A stretch of 64,000 nt of DNA from contig NZ_JABFTV010000010.1 of assembly GCF_021404405.1 (NCBI RefSeq), forward strand, positions 1 through 64,000. Direction: 5' to 3'. A program made the translations under genes and the position numbers. Every line of letters starts with the position of its first letter. Within the stretch, counting starts at the first letter, position 1. Of this stretch, positions 9,597-18,662 are shown one piece after another. The notes beneath the pieces were generated by a model. The model saw nothing but the letters and a program-made list of their open reading frames with translations, was not told the origin of the DNA and searched no databases. The stretch comes from Billgrantia aerodenitrificans. Its GTDB lineage: Bacteria > Pseudomonadota > Gammaproteobacteria > Pseudomonadales > Halomonadaceae.

Positions 9597-10064
9597 ATGT
9601 CGAGCCATCGCATCCTGCCGCTTCGTCACCTTGCCGCCGGTCTGCTGCTGGCTCTGGGCCTGCTGTCGCTGTCGGCGCAGGCCCAGCAGTACGAACAGGT
9701 CGGCGCCTACCAGATCCACTACAGCGCGGTGAGCACCGACTTCCTGCCCGCCTCCGTGGCCGAAGCCCACGGTATCCAGCGCAGCCCGGCCATGGCACTG
9801 CTCAACGTCAGCGTGCTGGAGGAGGTCGAGGGCGAACTGCGACCGGTCAATGCGCCGGTCAGCGGTACGGTCGGGGAGCTGCAGGGACAGAATCGCACGC
9901 CGCTGGAGTTCCGCACCCTGCGTGAGGGCAATACCCAGTCGCAGGTGGCGGTGTTCCGCATTCGCGACGACGAGCCCATGCGCTTCGACCTGGAAGTGCG
10001 CTACGACCGCAACCGGCAGCCGGCCGAAGTGGGCTTCGTCCAGCGCTTCCATATCGACCGCTGA
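9597..10064 (+). CDS. DUF4426 family exported protein
   Basis: A 155-residue protein with a clear signal peptide: basic start, hydrophobic core of about 16 residues, and cleavage probably after AQA (about residue 29). The remainder is mostly beta-type sequence, ending in VGFVQRFHIDR. It resembles DUF4426 proteins that follow metXW in Pseudomonas. The function is unknown; it should be periplasmic. GGAGAG lies about 8 bases before the ATG. The Rieske gene begins 3 bases after its stop. Confidence 0.8.
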   Translation: MSSHRILPLRHLAAGLLLALGLLSLSAQAQQYEQVGAYQIHYSAVSTDFLPASVAEAHGIQRSPAMALLNVSVLEEVEGELRPVNAPVSGTVGELQGQNRTPLEFRTLREGNTQSQVAVFRIRDDEPMRFDLEVRYDRNRQPAEVGFVQRFHIDR

Positions 10065-10067
10065 GCC

Positions 10068-10397
10068 ATGTCCCAGCCCATTGCCCACCTGGCGCAGTTC
10101 GACACCTCGTCCTCGCGGGGTGTGGCGCTGCCCGACGGACGCCACGCCTTCCTGGTGCGCGTTCACGGCCGGGTCAGCGCCTTCGTCAACCGCTGCCCGC
10201 ATCAGCAGGTGCCGCTCAACCTGCCGGAAGGCGACTTTCTCGAAGCGAGCGGCGAACTGATCCAGTGCGGCATGCACGGTGCGCTGTTCCTGCCGGAAAG
10301 CGGCGAGTGCGTGTTCGGCCCCTGCCAGGGCCGCTTCCTGGAGCCGCTGGCGATCTCAATCGACGCCGAGGGCAATATTCACTTGGCGAGTGAGTGA
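10068..10397 (+). CDS. Small Rieske-type [2Fe-2S] protein
   Basis: A 109-residue ferredoxin-like protein with the Rieske cluster ligands in CPH (about residue 43) and CGMHGALF (about residue 66), i.e. C-X-H and C-X2-H. No oxygenase catalytic domain is attached, so it is an electron carrier or sensor of unknown partner. It starts 3 bases after the DUF4426 gene. Its last 42 bases overlap the 3' end of sfsA on the opposite strand. Confidence 0.85.
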   Translation: MSQPIAHLAQFDTSSSRGVALPDGRHAFLVRVHGRVSAFVNRCPHQQVPLNLPEGDFLEASGELIQCGMHGALFLPESGECVFGPCQGRFLEPLAISIDAEGNIHLASE

Positions 10398-11114
10398 CAC
10401 CGCAAGCCGCTCACCCAGCGCGACCGACACCGGCCGTGACTCGTGCCAGCCGAACTCGCAGCCGTAGGCCAGCACTTCCACTCCCCGCGCTGCCACGGCC
10501 TCGAGCGTGGCGGCATAGGCCGGGTCGAGGTGTGCTGCCGGCGCCACGTCGCGAATGCCGCCGTGGGCAACGCAGAACAGCAGCACCGCACGCTGCCCCT
10601 GCTCGGCAAGGGCCGCCAGCGCCAGCAGGTGCTTGCGCCCGCGCTCGCTCACCGCATCGGGAAAGTAACCGTGGCCGTCCTCTTCCTTGAGCGTGACCTG
10701 CTTGACCTCGACGAAGGCGGTGCCGCGCTCGGGGTCGTCGAGACGAAAGTCGAGCCGCGCGCCCGCCACCTTGGCCTCGCGCCGGAGTTCGGCATAGCCG
10801 GCCAGCGCGGCAATTCGCCCCCCTGCCAGCGCCTCCTCGACGATGCGATTGGTGCGCCCGGTATGCACCGACGCCAGCGCCACGCTGCCGTCGGGCTGGG
10901 TCAGCTCGATTAGCTCCCAGGTCCAGGCCAGCTTGCGTGCCGGATTGTCGCTCGCGGCCAGCCATACCCGACAGCCGGGCACATTGACCGCCCGCATCGA
11001 GCCGGTATTGGGGCAGTGGGCCACCACCTCGCGGCCGTCGTCGAGGCGCACGTCGGCCAGAAAGCGCTTGTAGCGGCGCAGCAGCACGCCGGGAACCAGT
11101 TGGGGATAGTCCAT
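10356..11114 (-). CDS. sfsA: SfsA family sugar fermentation stimulation protein
   Basis: SfsA-family protein of 252 residues. It has the family opening YKRFLADV (about residues 15-22), CPNTGSM and EVKQVTL, and a restriction-nuclease-like core with GARLDFRLDD and AFVEVK that fits a DNA-binding/nuclease fold. E. coli SfsA affects maltose metabolism, but the biochemical role is unsettled. It lies 8 bases downstream of the aminotransferase stop and is likely cotranscribed. The 3' end runs 42 bases into the convergent Rieske gene. Confidence 0.9.
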   Translation of the reverse strand: MDYPQLVPGVLLRRYKRFLADVRLDDGREVVAHCPNTGSMRAVNVPGCRVWLAASDNPARKLAWTWELIELTQPDGSVALASVHTGRTNRIVEEALAGGRIAALAGYAELRREAKVAGARLDFRLDDPERGTAFVEVKQVTLKEEDGHGYFPDAVSERGRKHLLALAALAEQGQRAVLLFCVAHGGIRDVAPAAHLDPAYAATLEAVAARGVEVLAYGCEFGWHESRPVSVALGERLAVSLTRQVNIALGVD

Positions 11115-11122
11115 CTCGCCGC

Positions 11123-12283
11123 CTACCGTCGCGCCAGGAAGCGCTCGAGCCGTCTCACCGCCTCCTCCAGGCGTTCGACCCCGGTGGTGAAGGCGATACG
11201 CACGTGGTGCTCGCCGCCCACCACGGCAAAGTCGATGCCGGGCGTGATGGCGACGTTCTCCTCTTCCAGCAGGCCCTGACAGAACGCCTGGCTGTCGCGG
11301 CTGTAGCGCGAGATGTCGAGCCACAGGTAGAAGGCCCCCTGGGGCGGCAGCGAGGGCACCAGCCCCAGGCGGGCGAGCCCGGCCAGCAGCGCATCGCGGC
11401 GGCGGCCGAGTTCGCTGCGTCGGGCTTCGAGCAGCTCCCGGCACTCGGGGGTGAAGGCGGCAAGCGCCGCATGCTGGGCCGGGGTGGGGGCGGCCAGAAA
11501 GACGTTCTGCGCCAGCCGGGTCAGCGGCTCCACGGCCTCCTGCGGCGCCAGCAGCCAGCCCAGGCGCCAGCCAGTCATGCCGAAGTACTTGGAGAAGCTG
11601 TTGACCACGAAGGCATCGCTACTCAGCGAGGCCACCGACAGCGGCGCGATGTCGTAGCTGAGCCCCTGGTAGATCTCATCCACCAGCAGGTGGCCGCCGC
11701 GCTCGGCCACCATGTCGGCCACCGCCTGTAGCTGTGCCGCATCGAGCATATGGCCGGTGGGGTTGGACGGCGTGGCGAGCATCGCCAGTCGGGTCGCCTC
11801 TTGCCAGTGCTGCGCGACGAGGCTGGCATCGAGCTGCCAGCCGCTCTCCGGGCCGACGGGGACGGTATCCACCTCGGCCCCTGCCAGCGCCATGAAGTGG
11901 CGATTGCAGGGGTAGTTGGGGTCGGCCATCAGCACCCGGTCGCCGGGCCCTACCAGCAGTTGACTGGCCAGCAGCAACGCCCCAGAAGCCCCGGGCGTGA
12001 CCAGAATCCGCCTGGGGTCGACGTCGGCACCGAAATGCTCGCTGTAGTGGCCGGCGATCGCCTGGCGCAGGGCCGGCAGCCCCGCCGCCGGGCTGTAGCG
12101 CGTGTACCCTGCGGCCAGCGCCGCCTGCCCGGCTGCCACCACCGGCTCGGGAGTGGCGAAGTCGGGCTCCCCCACCTCGAGATGAATGACGTCGTGGCCG
12201 GCCGCCTCGCGCGCCTGAGCGGTCTCCAGCAGGCTCATCACACGAAAGGGGGCGACGCGATCAACGCGCGGATTCCACGACAT
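11123..12283 (-). CDS. Class I/II PLP-dependent aminotransferase
   Basis: A fold-type I aminotransferase of 386 residues from the chosen start. The PLP lysine is in NSFSKYFGMTGWRLGW (about residue 233). Substrate-binding motifs EVGEPDF and ATPSNPTG are present. The substrate cannot be told from sequence; aspartate, alanine or aromatic aminotransferases are all possible. The ATG at 12283 has CAGGAG eight bases upstream; a further ATG at 12301 is less likely. It is upstream of sfsA and divergent from dksA. Confidence 0.87.
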   Translation of the reverse strand: MSWNPRVDRVAPFRVMSLLETAQAREAAGHDVIHLEVGEPDFATPEPVVAAGQAALAAGYTRYSPAAGLPALRQAIAGHYSEHFGADVDPRRILVTPGASGALLLASQLLVGPGDRVLMADPNYPCNRHFMALAGAEVDTVPVGPESGWQLDASLVAQHWQEATRLAMLATPSNPTGHMLDAAQLQAVADMVAERGGHLLVDEIYQGLSYDIAPLSVASLSSDAFVVNSFSKYFGMTGWRLGWLLAPQEAVEPLTRLAQNVFLAAPTPAQHAALAAFTPECRELLEARRSELGRRRDALLAGLARLGLVPSLPPQGAFYLWLDISRYSRDSQAFCQGLLEEENVAITPGIDFAVVGGEHHVRIAFTTGVERLEEAVRRLERFLARR

Positions 12284-12512
12284 GGCTGACTCCTGAAACA
12301 CAAGATAGATGACCGACGTTGGGCACTTTTCCCGTTCCCACGGTCAAAAAACCATACCATTGATTTGACTCACCTGGGGATGCCAGGCGTTGCTGCCAGG
12401 TATTGCAAAGTTGGTCAATATCCGATAAACAAGCATGCCTTTGGCGTGAGATACCTTGCACCAGGTTGCGGCGGGTATTGATCAGCAGTCACTCAAGTAA
12501 TGAGGCAGTCCC

Positions 12513-12950
12513 ATGCCAGTAGCAGACAAGAAAACGGAAGCGCCCAAAAAGTTCACCCCGTACGAGTCGGCACCGGGTGAAGAGTACATGAACGAGCAGC
12601 AGCTTGAGCACTTCCGACAGATCCTGCTGGGCTGGAAACAGGAGCTCATGGAAGAAGTCGATCGCACCGTGCGCCACCTGCAGGAAGAGGCGAACAACTA
12701 CGCCGACCCTGCGGACCGGGCCACCCAGGAAGAGGGGTTCAGCCTGGAGCTGCGGACCCGCGATCGCGAGCGCAAGCTGCTCAAGAAGATCAACGAGACC
12801 CTCGAGAAGATCGATGAGGAGGACTACGGCTACTGCGAGGCGTGCGGCGTCGAGATCGGTATTCGCCGGCTGGAGGCTCGCCCCACCGCTACGCTGTGCG
12901 TCGACTGCAAGACCCTGGCCGAACTGAAGGAAAAGCAGCTCGGCGGCTGA
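12513..12950 (+). CDS. dksA: RNA polymerase-binding transcription factor DksA
   Basis: Binds the RNA polymerase secondary channel and works with ppGpp to adjust rRNA and amino-acid promoters. The 145-residue protein has a coiled-coil region with the tip acidic pair D65/D68 in DPADRATQEE. A zinc finger follows with C108, C111, C129 and C132 (CEAC and CVDC). This is the full four-cysteine form. GGCAG precedes the ATG. The 229-base gap upstream, shared with the divergent aminotransferase, holds its promoter; TTGCAA (about 12403) and ATAAAC are possible elements but not firm. Confidence 0.96.
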   Translation: MPVADKKTEAPKKFTPYESAPGEEYMNEQQLEHFRQILLGWKQELMEEVDRTVRHLQEEANNYADPADRATQEEGFSLELRTRDRERKLLKKINETLEKIDEEDYGYCEACGVEIGIRRLEARPTATLCVDCKTLAELKEKQLGG

Positions 12951-13037
12951 GGTCCCTAGCGTGTGGGTCGCGTCACTTCGCAACGGGCACCCCTGGGTGC
13001 CCGTTCGCATGTCGGCCATCGTCTCCGGGAGCGCGTC

Positions 13038-13916
13038 ATGACCGGTTATCGCGGTCGCTTCGCCCCGACCCCCTCGGGCGCCCTGCACTTCGGTTCGCTG
13101 ATCGCCGCCCTGGCCAGCTTTCTCGATGCGCGCCGGGCCGGCGGCGAGTGGCTCGTACGCATCGAGGACATCGACCCGCCGCGCTGCCCCGCAGGAGCCG
13201 CCGATACCATCCTGCGCCAGCTCGAGGCGTTCGGCCTGCACTGGGACGGTCCCGTGCTGTGGCAACACTCACGCGACTCGGCTTATGCTGCGGCACTGGA
13301 GCGGCTCGAGGCGCTGGGGCTGGCCTATCCCTGTAGCTGCTCGCGCAAGCAGTGGCGTGACTTTTCGGTCTACCCCGGCTGGTGCCGTGAAGGTCCGCGC
13401 GAACCGGACAAGCCGCTTGCCTGGCGCCTGCGCAGCGACCTCGGCCTGCGTCCGGTGGTATGGCAGGACCGCCTGTTCGGCGAGCAGCGCTTCGATCCGG
13501 CCGAGCTCGGCGACGTGGTGCTCAAGCGCAAGGACGGCCTGTGGGCCTACCAGCTGGCGGTGGTAGTCGACGACGCCGATCAGGGCATCACGGATATCGT
13601 TCGCGGCTTCGACCTGCTCGACAACACGCCCTGGCAGCGCCAGCTGCAGCAGGCGCTGGAGTTGGCCGAGCCGCGCTATCTGCACCTGCCCTTGATCGTC
13701 AATCGCGACGGCCAGAAGCTCTCCAAGCAGAATCTGGCCCCGGCGCTGCCGTGCGAGGAGAGCGCCGTACGGCCGCTGCTGTACCGCGCCCTGGCGGCAC
13801 TCGACCAGGCGCCGCCCGCCGAACTGGACACGGTGCCGGTGCCAGAGCAGCTGGCCTGGGCCATCGACCACTGGGAACCGAGCCGAATCCGCCCCGAGGC
13901 CCACCGCCAGGAGTGA
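13038..13916 (+). CDS. gluQ: Glutamyl-queuosine tRNA(Asp) synthetase
   Basis: GluRS-like enzyme that attaches glutamate to queuosine in the tRNA-Asp anticodon. The 292-residue protein has the GluRS-like GRFAPTPSGALHFGSL near the N terminus, the zinc-site CSC and YPGWC, and the KLSKQN variant of KMSKS, but no anticodon-binding domain. The start at 13038 has GGGAG at good spacing. The gene follows dksA, and dksA-gluQ linkage is known in other gammaproteobacteria, where gluQ expression can depend on the dksA transcript. Confidence 0.94.
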   Translation: MTGYRGRFAPTPSGALHFGSLIAALASFLDARRAGGEWLVRIEDIDPPRCPAGAADTILRQLEAFGLHWDGPVLWQHSRDSAYAAALERLEALGLAYPCSCSRKQWRDFSVYPGWCREGPREPDKPLAWRLRSDLGLRPVVWQDRLFGEQRFDPAELGDVVLKRKDGLWAYQLAVVVDDADQGITDIVRGFDLLDNTPWQRQLQQALELAEPRYLHLPLIVNRDGQKLSKQNLAPALPCEESAVRPLLYRALAALDQAPPAELDTVPVPEQLAWAIDHWEPSRIRPEAHRQE

Positions 13917-13925
13917 GGAGCGCCC

Positions 13926-14102
13926 ATGTACGTCTATCGCATCATGCTGTTCCTGGTTCTGGCCGGCTATCTGCTGTCGCCGCTGCTGATGAGCGGCTGG
14001 TCGAGCCCCGGAGTCGCCTGGTACCGCCCCTTCGTCATCTGGGGCGTACTGATCGCCCTGACGCTGTGGCTGGAGCAGAAGAGGAAGCTCGATGAACGCT
14101 AG
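13926..14102 (+). CDS. cbrX: Small hydrophobic CbrX-like protein
   Basis: A 58-codon reading frame in the gluQ-cbrA gap encodes MYVYRIMLFLVLAGYLLSPL and then a second hydrophobic stretch (about residues 37-50) with a basic tail. This predicts two membrane segments. GGAG lies a few bases before the ATG. The frame overlaps cbrA by 11 bases. A small gene called cbrX occupies this place in Pseudomonas, where it is translationally coupled to cbrA; the name here rests on position, size and hydrophobicity, not on strong sequence identity. Confidence 0.72.
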   Translation: MYVYRIMLFLVLAGYLLSPLLMSGWSSPGVAWYRPFVIWGVLIALTLWLEQKRKLDER

Positions 14103-17049
14103 CCTGGTCAGCGTGTTCGCCCTCGGTACCGGCTTCCTGCTGCTGATGTTTCTCTGCGCCCTGGCGGTGGAGCGGGGCTGGCTGAGCCGCCGCGTGACCC
14201 GTCATCCGGCCGTCTACACCCTGGCGCTGGGCGTCTATGCCAGCGCCTGGGCGATCTACGGCAGCCTGGAGCTGGCCTCGAGCTCGGGCTACGGCTATCT
14301 CGCCTATTACCTGGGCGTGGCCGGCGCCTTTCTGCTGGCCCCGGTACTGCTGGTGCCCATCCAGCGCATGACCCGTACCCACCAGCTCGCCTCGCTGGCC
14401 GACCTGTTCGCCTTCCGCTTCCGCTCGCGCTGGGTCGGCACCATGATCACGGTGATCAGCCTGCTGGCGGTGATGCCGCTGCTGGCGCTGCAGGTGCAGA
14501 CCTTGGGCGATGCCATCTTCCTGATGACCGGCACCGCCTCACCGTCGCTGCTCGCCCTGGCGCTGTGCGCCCTGATCGCGCTGTTCGCGATGATCTTCGG
14601 CGCCCGCCACGGCAAGGGCCCGGCGCGGCACGATACCCTGCTGGCGGTCATCGCCCTGACCTCGGTAGTCAAGCTCTTCGCCATGCTGGCACTGGGCGCC
14701 ATCGCCCTGTTCGTCGTCTTCGATGGCCCTGCCGACCTGCAGCACTGGCTCGACGGCCCCGGCCAGCTGTACCAGGCCGGCGTGGTGCAGCCGGACGCCG
14801 CCCACTGGCGCACCCTGCTGCTGCTGTTCTTCGCCGCCGCGCTGCTGATGCCGCACATCTTCCACATCACCTTTGCCGAGACTCTGTCGCGACATACTCT
14901 GCTGCAGGCGAGCTGGTCGCTACCGCTGTTCCTGCTGCTGATGGCGATTCCGGTCCCGCTGATTCTGTGGGCGGGCCAGCGGCTGGGCAGCCACGAGCTG
15001 GTGGGCGCCGCCTACCTGGCCTTCGGACTCTCCGACGCCTTCTGGGTCCAGGCGCTGGCGTTCCTCGCCGGCCTGGCCGCCAGCAGCGGCACCATGGTGA
15101 TCATCGCCATGGCGCTCTCCGGCATGATCCTCAACCACGTGCTGCTGGTGGCTCACCCGCCCGAGGCCCAGCCCAACCTCTACCGCTGGCTGCGCTGGCT
15201 GCGCCGGGCGCTGATGGCCGCCGTCATCCTCAGCGGCTGGCTGTTCTATCGCACGGTCGGCGTCAACCACGACCTGACCACCCTGGCCCTGGCGGCCTTC
15301 GTCGGCATGGCCCAGTGCCTGCCAGGGCTGCTGGCGCTGCTCTACTGGCCGGGCGCCAACCGCAAGGGCATGGTCTCGGGCCTGGTCGTCGGCGTCGTCA
15401 TCTGGCTCGTCGGCCTGTGGCTGCCGCTGCTCACCGGCCTGCCCACCCTGATCCTGATCCCGCCGGGCCTGGAACTGCTCGACGGCGAGCCGGACTGGTA
15501 CGTGGTCACCCTGGTGTCGCTGGCGCTCAACGTGCTCGTCTTCATCATCGTCTCGCTGGCCACGCGCACCTCCGAGGGCGAGCGCGCCGCTGCCGAAGCC
15601 TGCTCGGTGGATGCCGTGATCCGGCCCAAGCGCATGCAGCTGATCGCCGCCACCGGCGAGGAGTTCAAGCAGCCGCTCGCCCAGGCGCTGGGCGAGGAGG
15701 TCGCCCAGCGTGAGGTGGAGCGCGCCCTGACCGACCTCGGCATGTCGCCGCTGGACGGCCGCCCCTATGCCCTGCGCCGGCTGCGCGATCGTATCCAGGC
15801 CAACCTCTCCGGCCTGATGGGCCCCTCGGTGGCCCAGGACATCGTCGACCGCTACCTGCCCTATCGCCGCAGCGGCCAGGAGCCCACCGACGACATCCAC
15901 TTCGTCGAGAGCCGGCTGGAGGCCTACCGCTCGCGACTGACGGGACTGGCCCGCGAACTCGACGGTCTGCGCCGCTACCATCGGCGCATCCTCACCCGCC
16001 TGCCGGTGGGGCTGTGCGCCTTCGGCGTCGACGACGAGCTCTTGATGTGGAACGACGCCCTGGCCGAGCTCTCCGGCATCGACGGCGGCAGCGTCGTGGG
16101 GGCCAGACGCGACGGCCTGCCGGCGCCCTGGTCCGAGCTGCTGGGCCGCGCCCTGGTCGAGCCCAACGACCACCTCTACAAGCAGCCGGTCGAGCTGAGC
16201 GGCAACATCCGCTACCTGACCTTCCATCGCGCCGAGCTGCAAGCCGACGACGACGTGCGCGGTGGCACCGTGATCCTGGTCGAGGACCACAGCGAGATGA
16301 AGTGGCTCGAGGACGAGCTGGTGCATGCCGCCCGGCTGGCCTCGATCGGTCAGCTGGCGGCCGGGGTCGCCCACGAGATCGGCAATCCGGTGACCGGCAT
16401 TTCCTCGCTGGCCCAGAACCTGCGCTATGACACAGACGACCCCGAAGTGCTGGAAACCGCCCGGCAGATCCAGCAGCTGACCGACCGTATCTCGCGCATC
16501 GTCAGCTCACTGGTGGGCTTCGCCCACGGCGGTCGTCATGTGAAGGACACCACCCTGGCGTCGGTCTCCATTGCCGCCATCGCCGACGAGGCGCTGCACT
16601 TGATCCGGCTGGCACGCTCGGGCGAGGATGTCAGATATCGCAATCTCTGTCCTCCCGCGTTGAAGGTGCTCGGCGACACCCAGCGGCTGCAGCAGGTGAT
16701 GATCAACCTGCTGAGCAATGCACGGGATGCCAGCGAGCCTGGCGGCAAGGTGGACATCGATGCCGAGCCGGATGGCGACACGGTGAAGGTTACCGTGACC
16801 GATGAGGGGCATGGGCTCGACGACCGGGTGCGCGAGCACCTCTTCGAACCCTTCACTACCACCAAGCCACCGGGCGAAGGCACGGGACTCGGTCTGCCTT
16901 TGGTCTACAGCATCGTTGCCGAGCATCATGGCAGGATAGAGATCGAATCGCCGCCCCCCGGGGCTGAGCGGGGCACCCGCATCTGTCTGTGGCTGCCCAC
17001 CGAACGAGAGGATGGTGAACATACCGATGAGCCGGATTCTGATCGTTGA
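14092..17049 (+). CDS. cbrA: Sensor histidine kinase CbrA
   Basis: Membrane sensor kinase of the CbrAB system, which controls carbon/nitrogen balance. The 985-residue protein has an N-terminal SLC5 sodium/solute symporter-like domain of about 12-13 membrane segments (to about residue 490), then a linker with a STAC-like region, a PAS domain (about 640-740), a HisKA domain with the phosphorylatable His761 in [10 protein letters not shown], and an ATPase domain with [17 protein letters not shown] and GTGLGLPL. This transporter-kinase layout is diagnostic for CbrA. Its start overlaps cbrX and its end overlaps cbrB, so all three are likely coupled. Confidence 0.93.
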   Translation: MNASLVSVFALGTGFLLLMFLCALAVERGWLSRRVTRHPAVYTLALGVYASAWAIYGSLELASSSGYGYLAYYLGVAGAFLLAPVLLVPIQRMTRTHQLASLADLFAFRFRSRWVGTMITVISLLAVMPLLALQVQTLGDAIFLMTGTASPSLLALALCALIALFAMIFGARHGKGPARHDTLLAVIALTSVVKLFAMLALGAIALFVVFDGPADLQHWLDGPGQLYQAGVVQPDAAHWRTLLLLFFAAALLMPHIFHITFAETLSRHTLLQASWSLPLFLLLMAIPVPLILWAGQRLGSHELVGAAYLAFGLSDAFWVQALAFLAGLAASSGTMVIIAMALSGMILNHVLLVAHPPEAQPNLYRWLRWLRRALMAAVILSGWLFYRTVGVNHDLTTLALAAFVGMAQCLPGLLALLYWPGANRKGMVSGLVVGVVIWLVGLWLPLLTGLPTLILIPPGLELLDGEPDWYVVTLVSLALNVLVFIIVSLATRTSEGERAAAEACSVDAVIRPKRMQLIAATGEEFKQPLAQALGEEVAQREVERALTDLGMSPLDGRPYALRRLRDRIQANLSGLMGPSVAQDIVDRYLPYRRSGQEPTDDIHFVESRLEAYRSRLTGLARELDGLRRYHRRILTRLPVGLCAFGVDDELLMWNDALAELSGIDGGSVVGARRDGLPAPWSELLGRALVEPNDHLYKQPVELSGNIRYLTFHRAELQADDDVRGGTVILVEDHSEMKWLEDELVHAARLASIGQLAAGVAHEIGNPVTGISSLAQNLRYDTDDPEVLETARQIQQLTDRISRIVSSLVGFAHGGRHVKDTTLASVSIAAIADEALHLIRLARSGEDVRYRNLCPPALKVLGDTQRLQQVMINLLSNARDASEPGGKVDIDAEPDGDTVKVTVTDEGHGLDDRVREHLFEPFTTTKPPGEGTGLGLPLVYSIVAEHHGRIEIESPPPGAERGTRICLWLPTEREDGEHTDEPDSDR

Positions 17050-18418
17050 AGACGAAGCCATCATCCGCACCGCACTGCGCCGGCTGCTGGAGCGCCACGA
17101 CTACCAGGTGAGCGAGGCCGGCTGCGTGGACGAGGCGCTGGCGCTGGAGCCGCGCGGCTTCGATCTGGTGATCAGCGACCTGCGCCTGCCCGGCGAGCCC
17201 GGCACCGACCTGATCGAGCACGCCGCGCCGACCCCGGTACTGATCATGACCAGCTATGCCAGCATGCGCTCCGCGGTGGAGGCGCTCAAGCAGGGCGCCG
17301 TGGATTACGTGGCCAAGCCCTTCGACCATGACGAGCTGCTGGAAACCGTGGCCCGGGTGCTCCATCAGCGGTCGACCCACAGCACCTCTCCCCCCGACAT
17401 CACCGATGCCGGCGGTACACGCCAGCCGATGATCGGCGAGTGCGCAGCAATGCAAGCGGTCTATACCCGCATTCGCAAGACAGCCCCCGCCGACGTCACC
17501 GTGCTGATCCAGGGTGAGTCGGGCACCGGCAAGGAGCTGGTCGCGCGTGCCATCCACCAGCAGAGCCAGCGCGTCCACGCCCCGCTCATCTGCGTCAACT
17601 GTGCTGCCATTCCCGAAACCCTGATCGAGTCGGAGCTGTTCGGCCACGAGAAGGGTGCCTTCACCGGCGCCAGCGCCGCCCGCACCGGCCTGGTCGAAGC
17701 CGCCGATGGCGGCACGCTGTTTCTCGACGAGATCGGCGAGCTGCCGCTGGACGCCCAGGCCCGCCTGCTGCGTGTGTTGCAGGAGGGCGAGATCCGCCGC
17801 ATCGGCTCGGTGGAGACCCGCCATGTCGACGTGCGTCTGATCGCCGCCACGCATCGCGACCTGCGCGCACTGTCGAAGACCGGCGAGTTCCGCCTCGATC
17901 TCTACTACCGGCTCAACGTGATGCAGATCGACCTGCCGCCGCTGCGCGAGCGCGAGGACGACATCCTGCTGATCGCCGACGTACTGCTGGAGAAGGCCTG
18001 CCAGCGCCACCATCGCGACGGCTTGCGCCTGTCGCGAGCGGCGCGGCGCGAGATACGCGACTACCCCTGGCCTGGCAACGTGAGGGAGCTGGAGAACGCG
18101 CTCGAACGCGGCGTGATCCTCGCCGAGGGCCATCTCATTCACCCCGACGATCTGGGCCTCAGGCCGAGCCTGGCACCGGCGCCCCGCAGCATCGTCGAAT
18201 CCCAGCCGGCCACCGCCCAGGTCGAAAGCGAAGCGCTGGACGCCGAAGAGGACCTGTCGCTGGAGGACTATTTCCAGCACTTCGTGCTCGAACATCAGGA
18301 TCACATGAGCGAGACGGAGCTGGCCCAGAAGCTCGGTATCAGTCGCAAGTGCCTGTGGGAGCGGCGTCAGCGCCTGGGCATCCCGCGCAAGAAGCAGGCC
18401 CGCCGCAGCAGCGCCTGA
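17027..18418 (+). CDS. cbrB: Sigma-54-dependent response regulator CbrB
   Basis: NtrC-family activator phosphorylated by CbrA. The 463-residue protein has a receiver domain with acidic pocket VEDE and phospho-acceptor D51 in ISDLRLPG. The AAA+ domain carries Walker A GESGTGKE and the sigma-54 contact loop GAFTGA. A C-terminal Fis-type helix-turn-helix includes [20 protein letters not shown]. The ATG at 17027 gives the standard receiver start; an ATG at 17012 adds five residues. The gene overlaps cbrA by 23 bases. In Pseudomonas the main target is the CrcZ RNA encoded just downstream, and the same layout is seen here. Confidence 0.94.
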   Translation: MSRILIVEDEAIIRTALRRLLERHDYQVSEAGCVDEALALEPRGFDLVISDLRLPGEPGTDLIEHAAPTPVLIMTSYASMRSAVEALKQGAVDYVAKPFDHDELLETVARVLHQRSTHSTSPPDITDAGGTRQPMIGECAAMQAVYTRIRKTAPADVTVLIQGESGTGKELVARAIHQQSQRVHAPLICVNCAAIPETLIESELFGHEKGAFTGASAARTGLVEAADGGTLFLDEIGELPLDAQARLLRVLQEGEIRRIGSVETRHVDVRLIAATHRDLRALSKTGEFRLDLYYRLNVMQIDLPPLREREDDILLIADVLLEKACQRHHRDGLRLSRAARREIRDYPWPGNVRELENALERGVILAEGHLIHPDDLGLRPSLAPAPRSIVESQPATAQVESEALDAEEDLSLEDYFQHFVLEHQDHMSETELAQKLGISRKCLWERRQRLGIPRKKQARRSSA

Positions 18419-18448
18419 CCGCTTCGCCCCTTTCTACGACTAATGTCC

Positions 18449-18483
18449 AAGCGTCTCGTGCGGCTTCGCCGAGGCGCTTTTTT
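18449..18483 (+). terminator. cbrB intrinsic terminator
   Basis: The stem AAGCGTCTCG / CGAGGCGCTT (one mismatch) is followed by a six-T tract at 18478-18483. It ends the cbrAB transcript before the downstream RNA region, so that RNA needs its own promoter. Confidence 0.75.
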
Positions 18484-18511
18484 GTGCCCTTCCATGCGCC
18501 CATGCACCAAG

Positions 18512-18562
18512 TGTTACCTTCCCACCCAGAACCTGCCCCCTCGTGGCGCAACCGGGGTAACA
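18512..18562 (+). promoter_or_regulatory. candidate CbrB upstream activating sites
   Basis: TGTTAC at 18512-18517 and its reverse complement GTAACA at 18557-18562 flank 39 bases, about 75-125 bp upstream of the -24/-12 promoter. This is the expected position for activator sites of an NtrC-type regulator. TGTTAC/GTAACA half-sites are associated with CbrB at Pseudomonas crcZ promoters (from memory). Binding here is inferred. Confidence 0.55.
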
Positions 18563-18635
18563 CATTCTCCGCGCCATGCCGGGACGCATCCGAGACGACG
18601 AAATAACCCATTGTTTTGCATGAATTAAAAAAACC

Positions 18636-18652
18636 TTGGCATATGCCGTGCA
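18636..18652 (+). promoter_or_regulatory. sigma-54 (-24/-12) promoter of the CrcZ-like RNA
   Basis: TTGGCATATGCCGTGCA has GG at 18638-18639 and GC at 18650-18651, exactly 12 bp apart, matching the TGGCA...TGCA sigma-54 pattern. The predicted start is about 18663. It follows cbrB, which encodes a sigma-54 activator. Confidence 0.8.
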
Positions 18653-18662
18653 ACATTCATGG

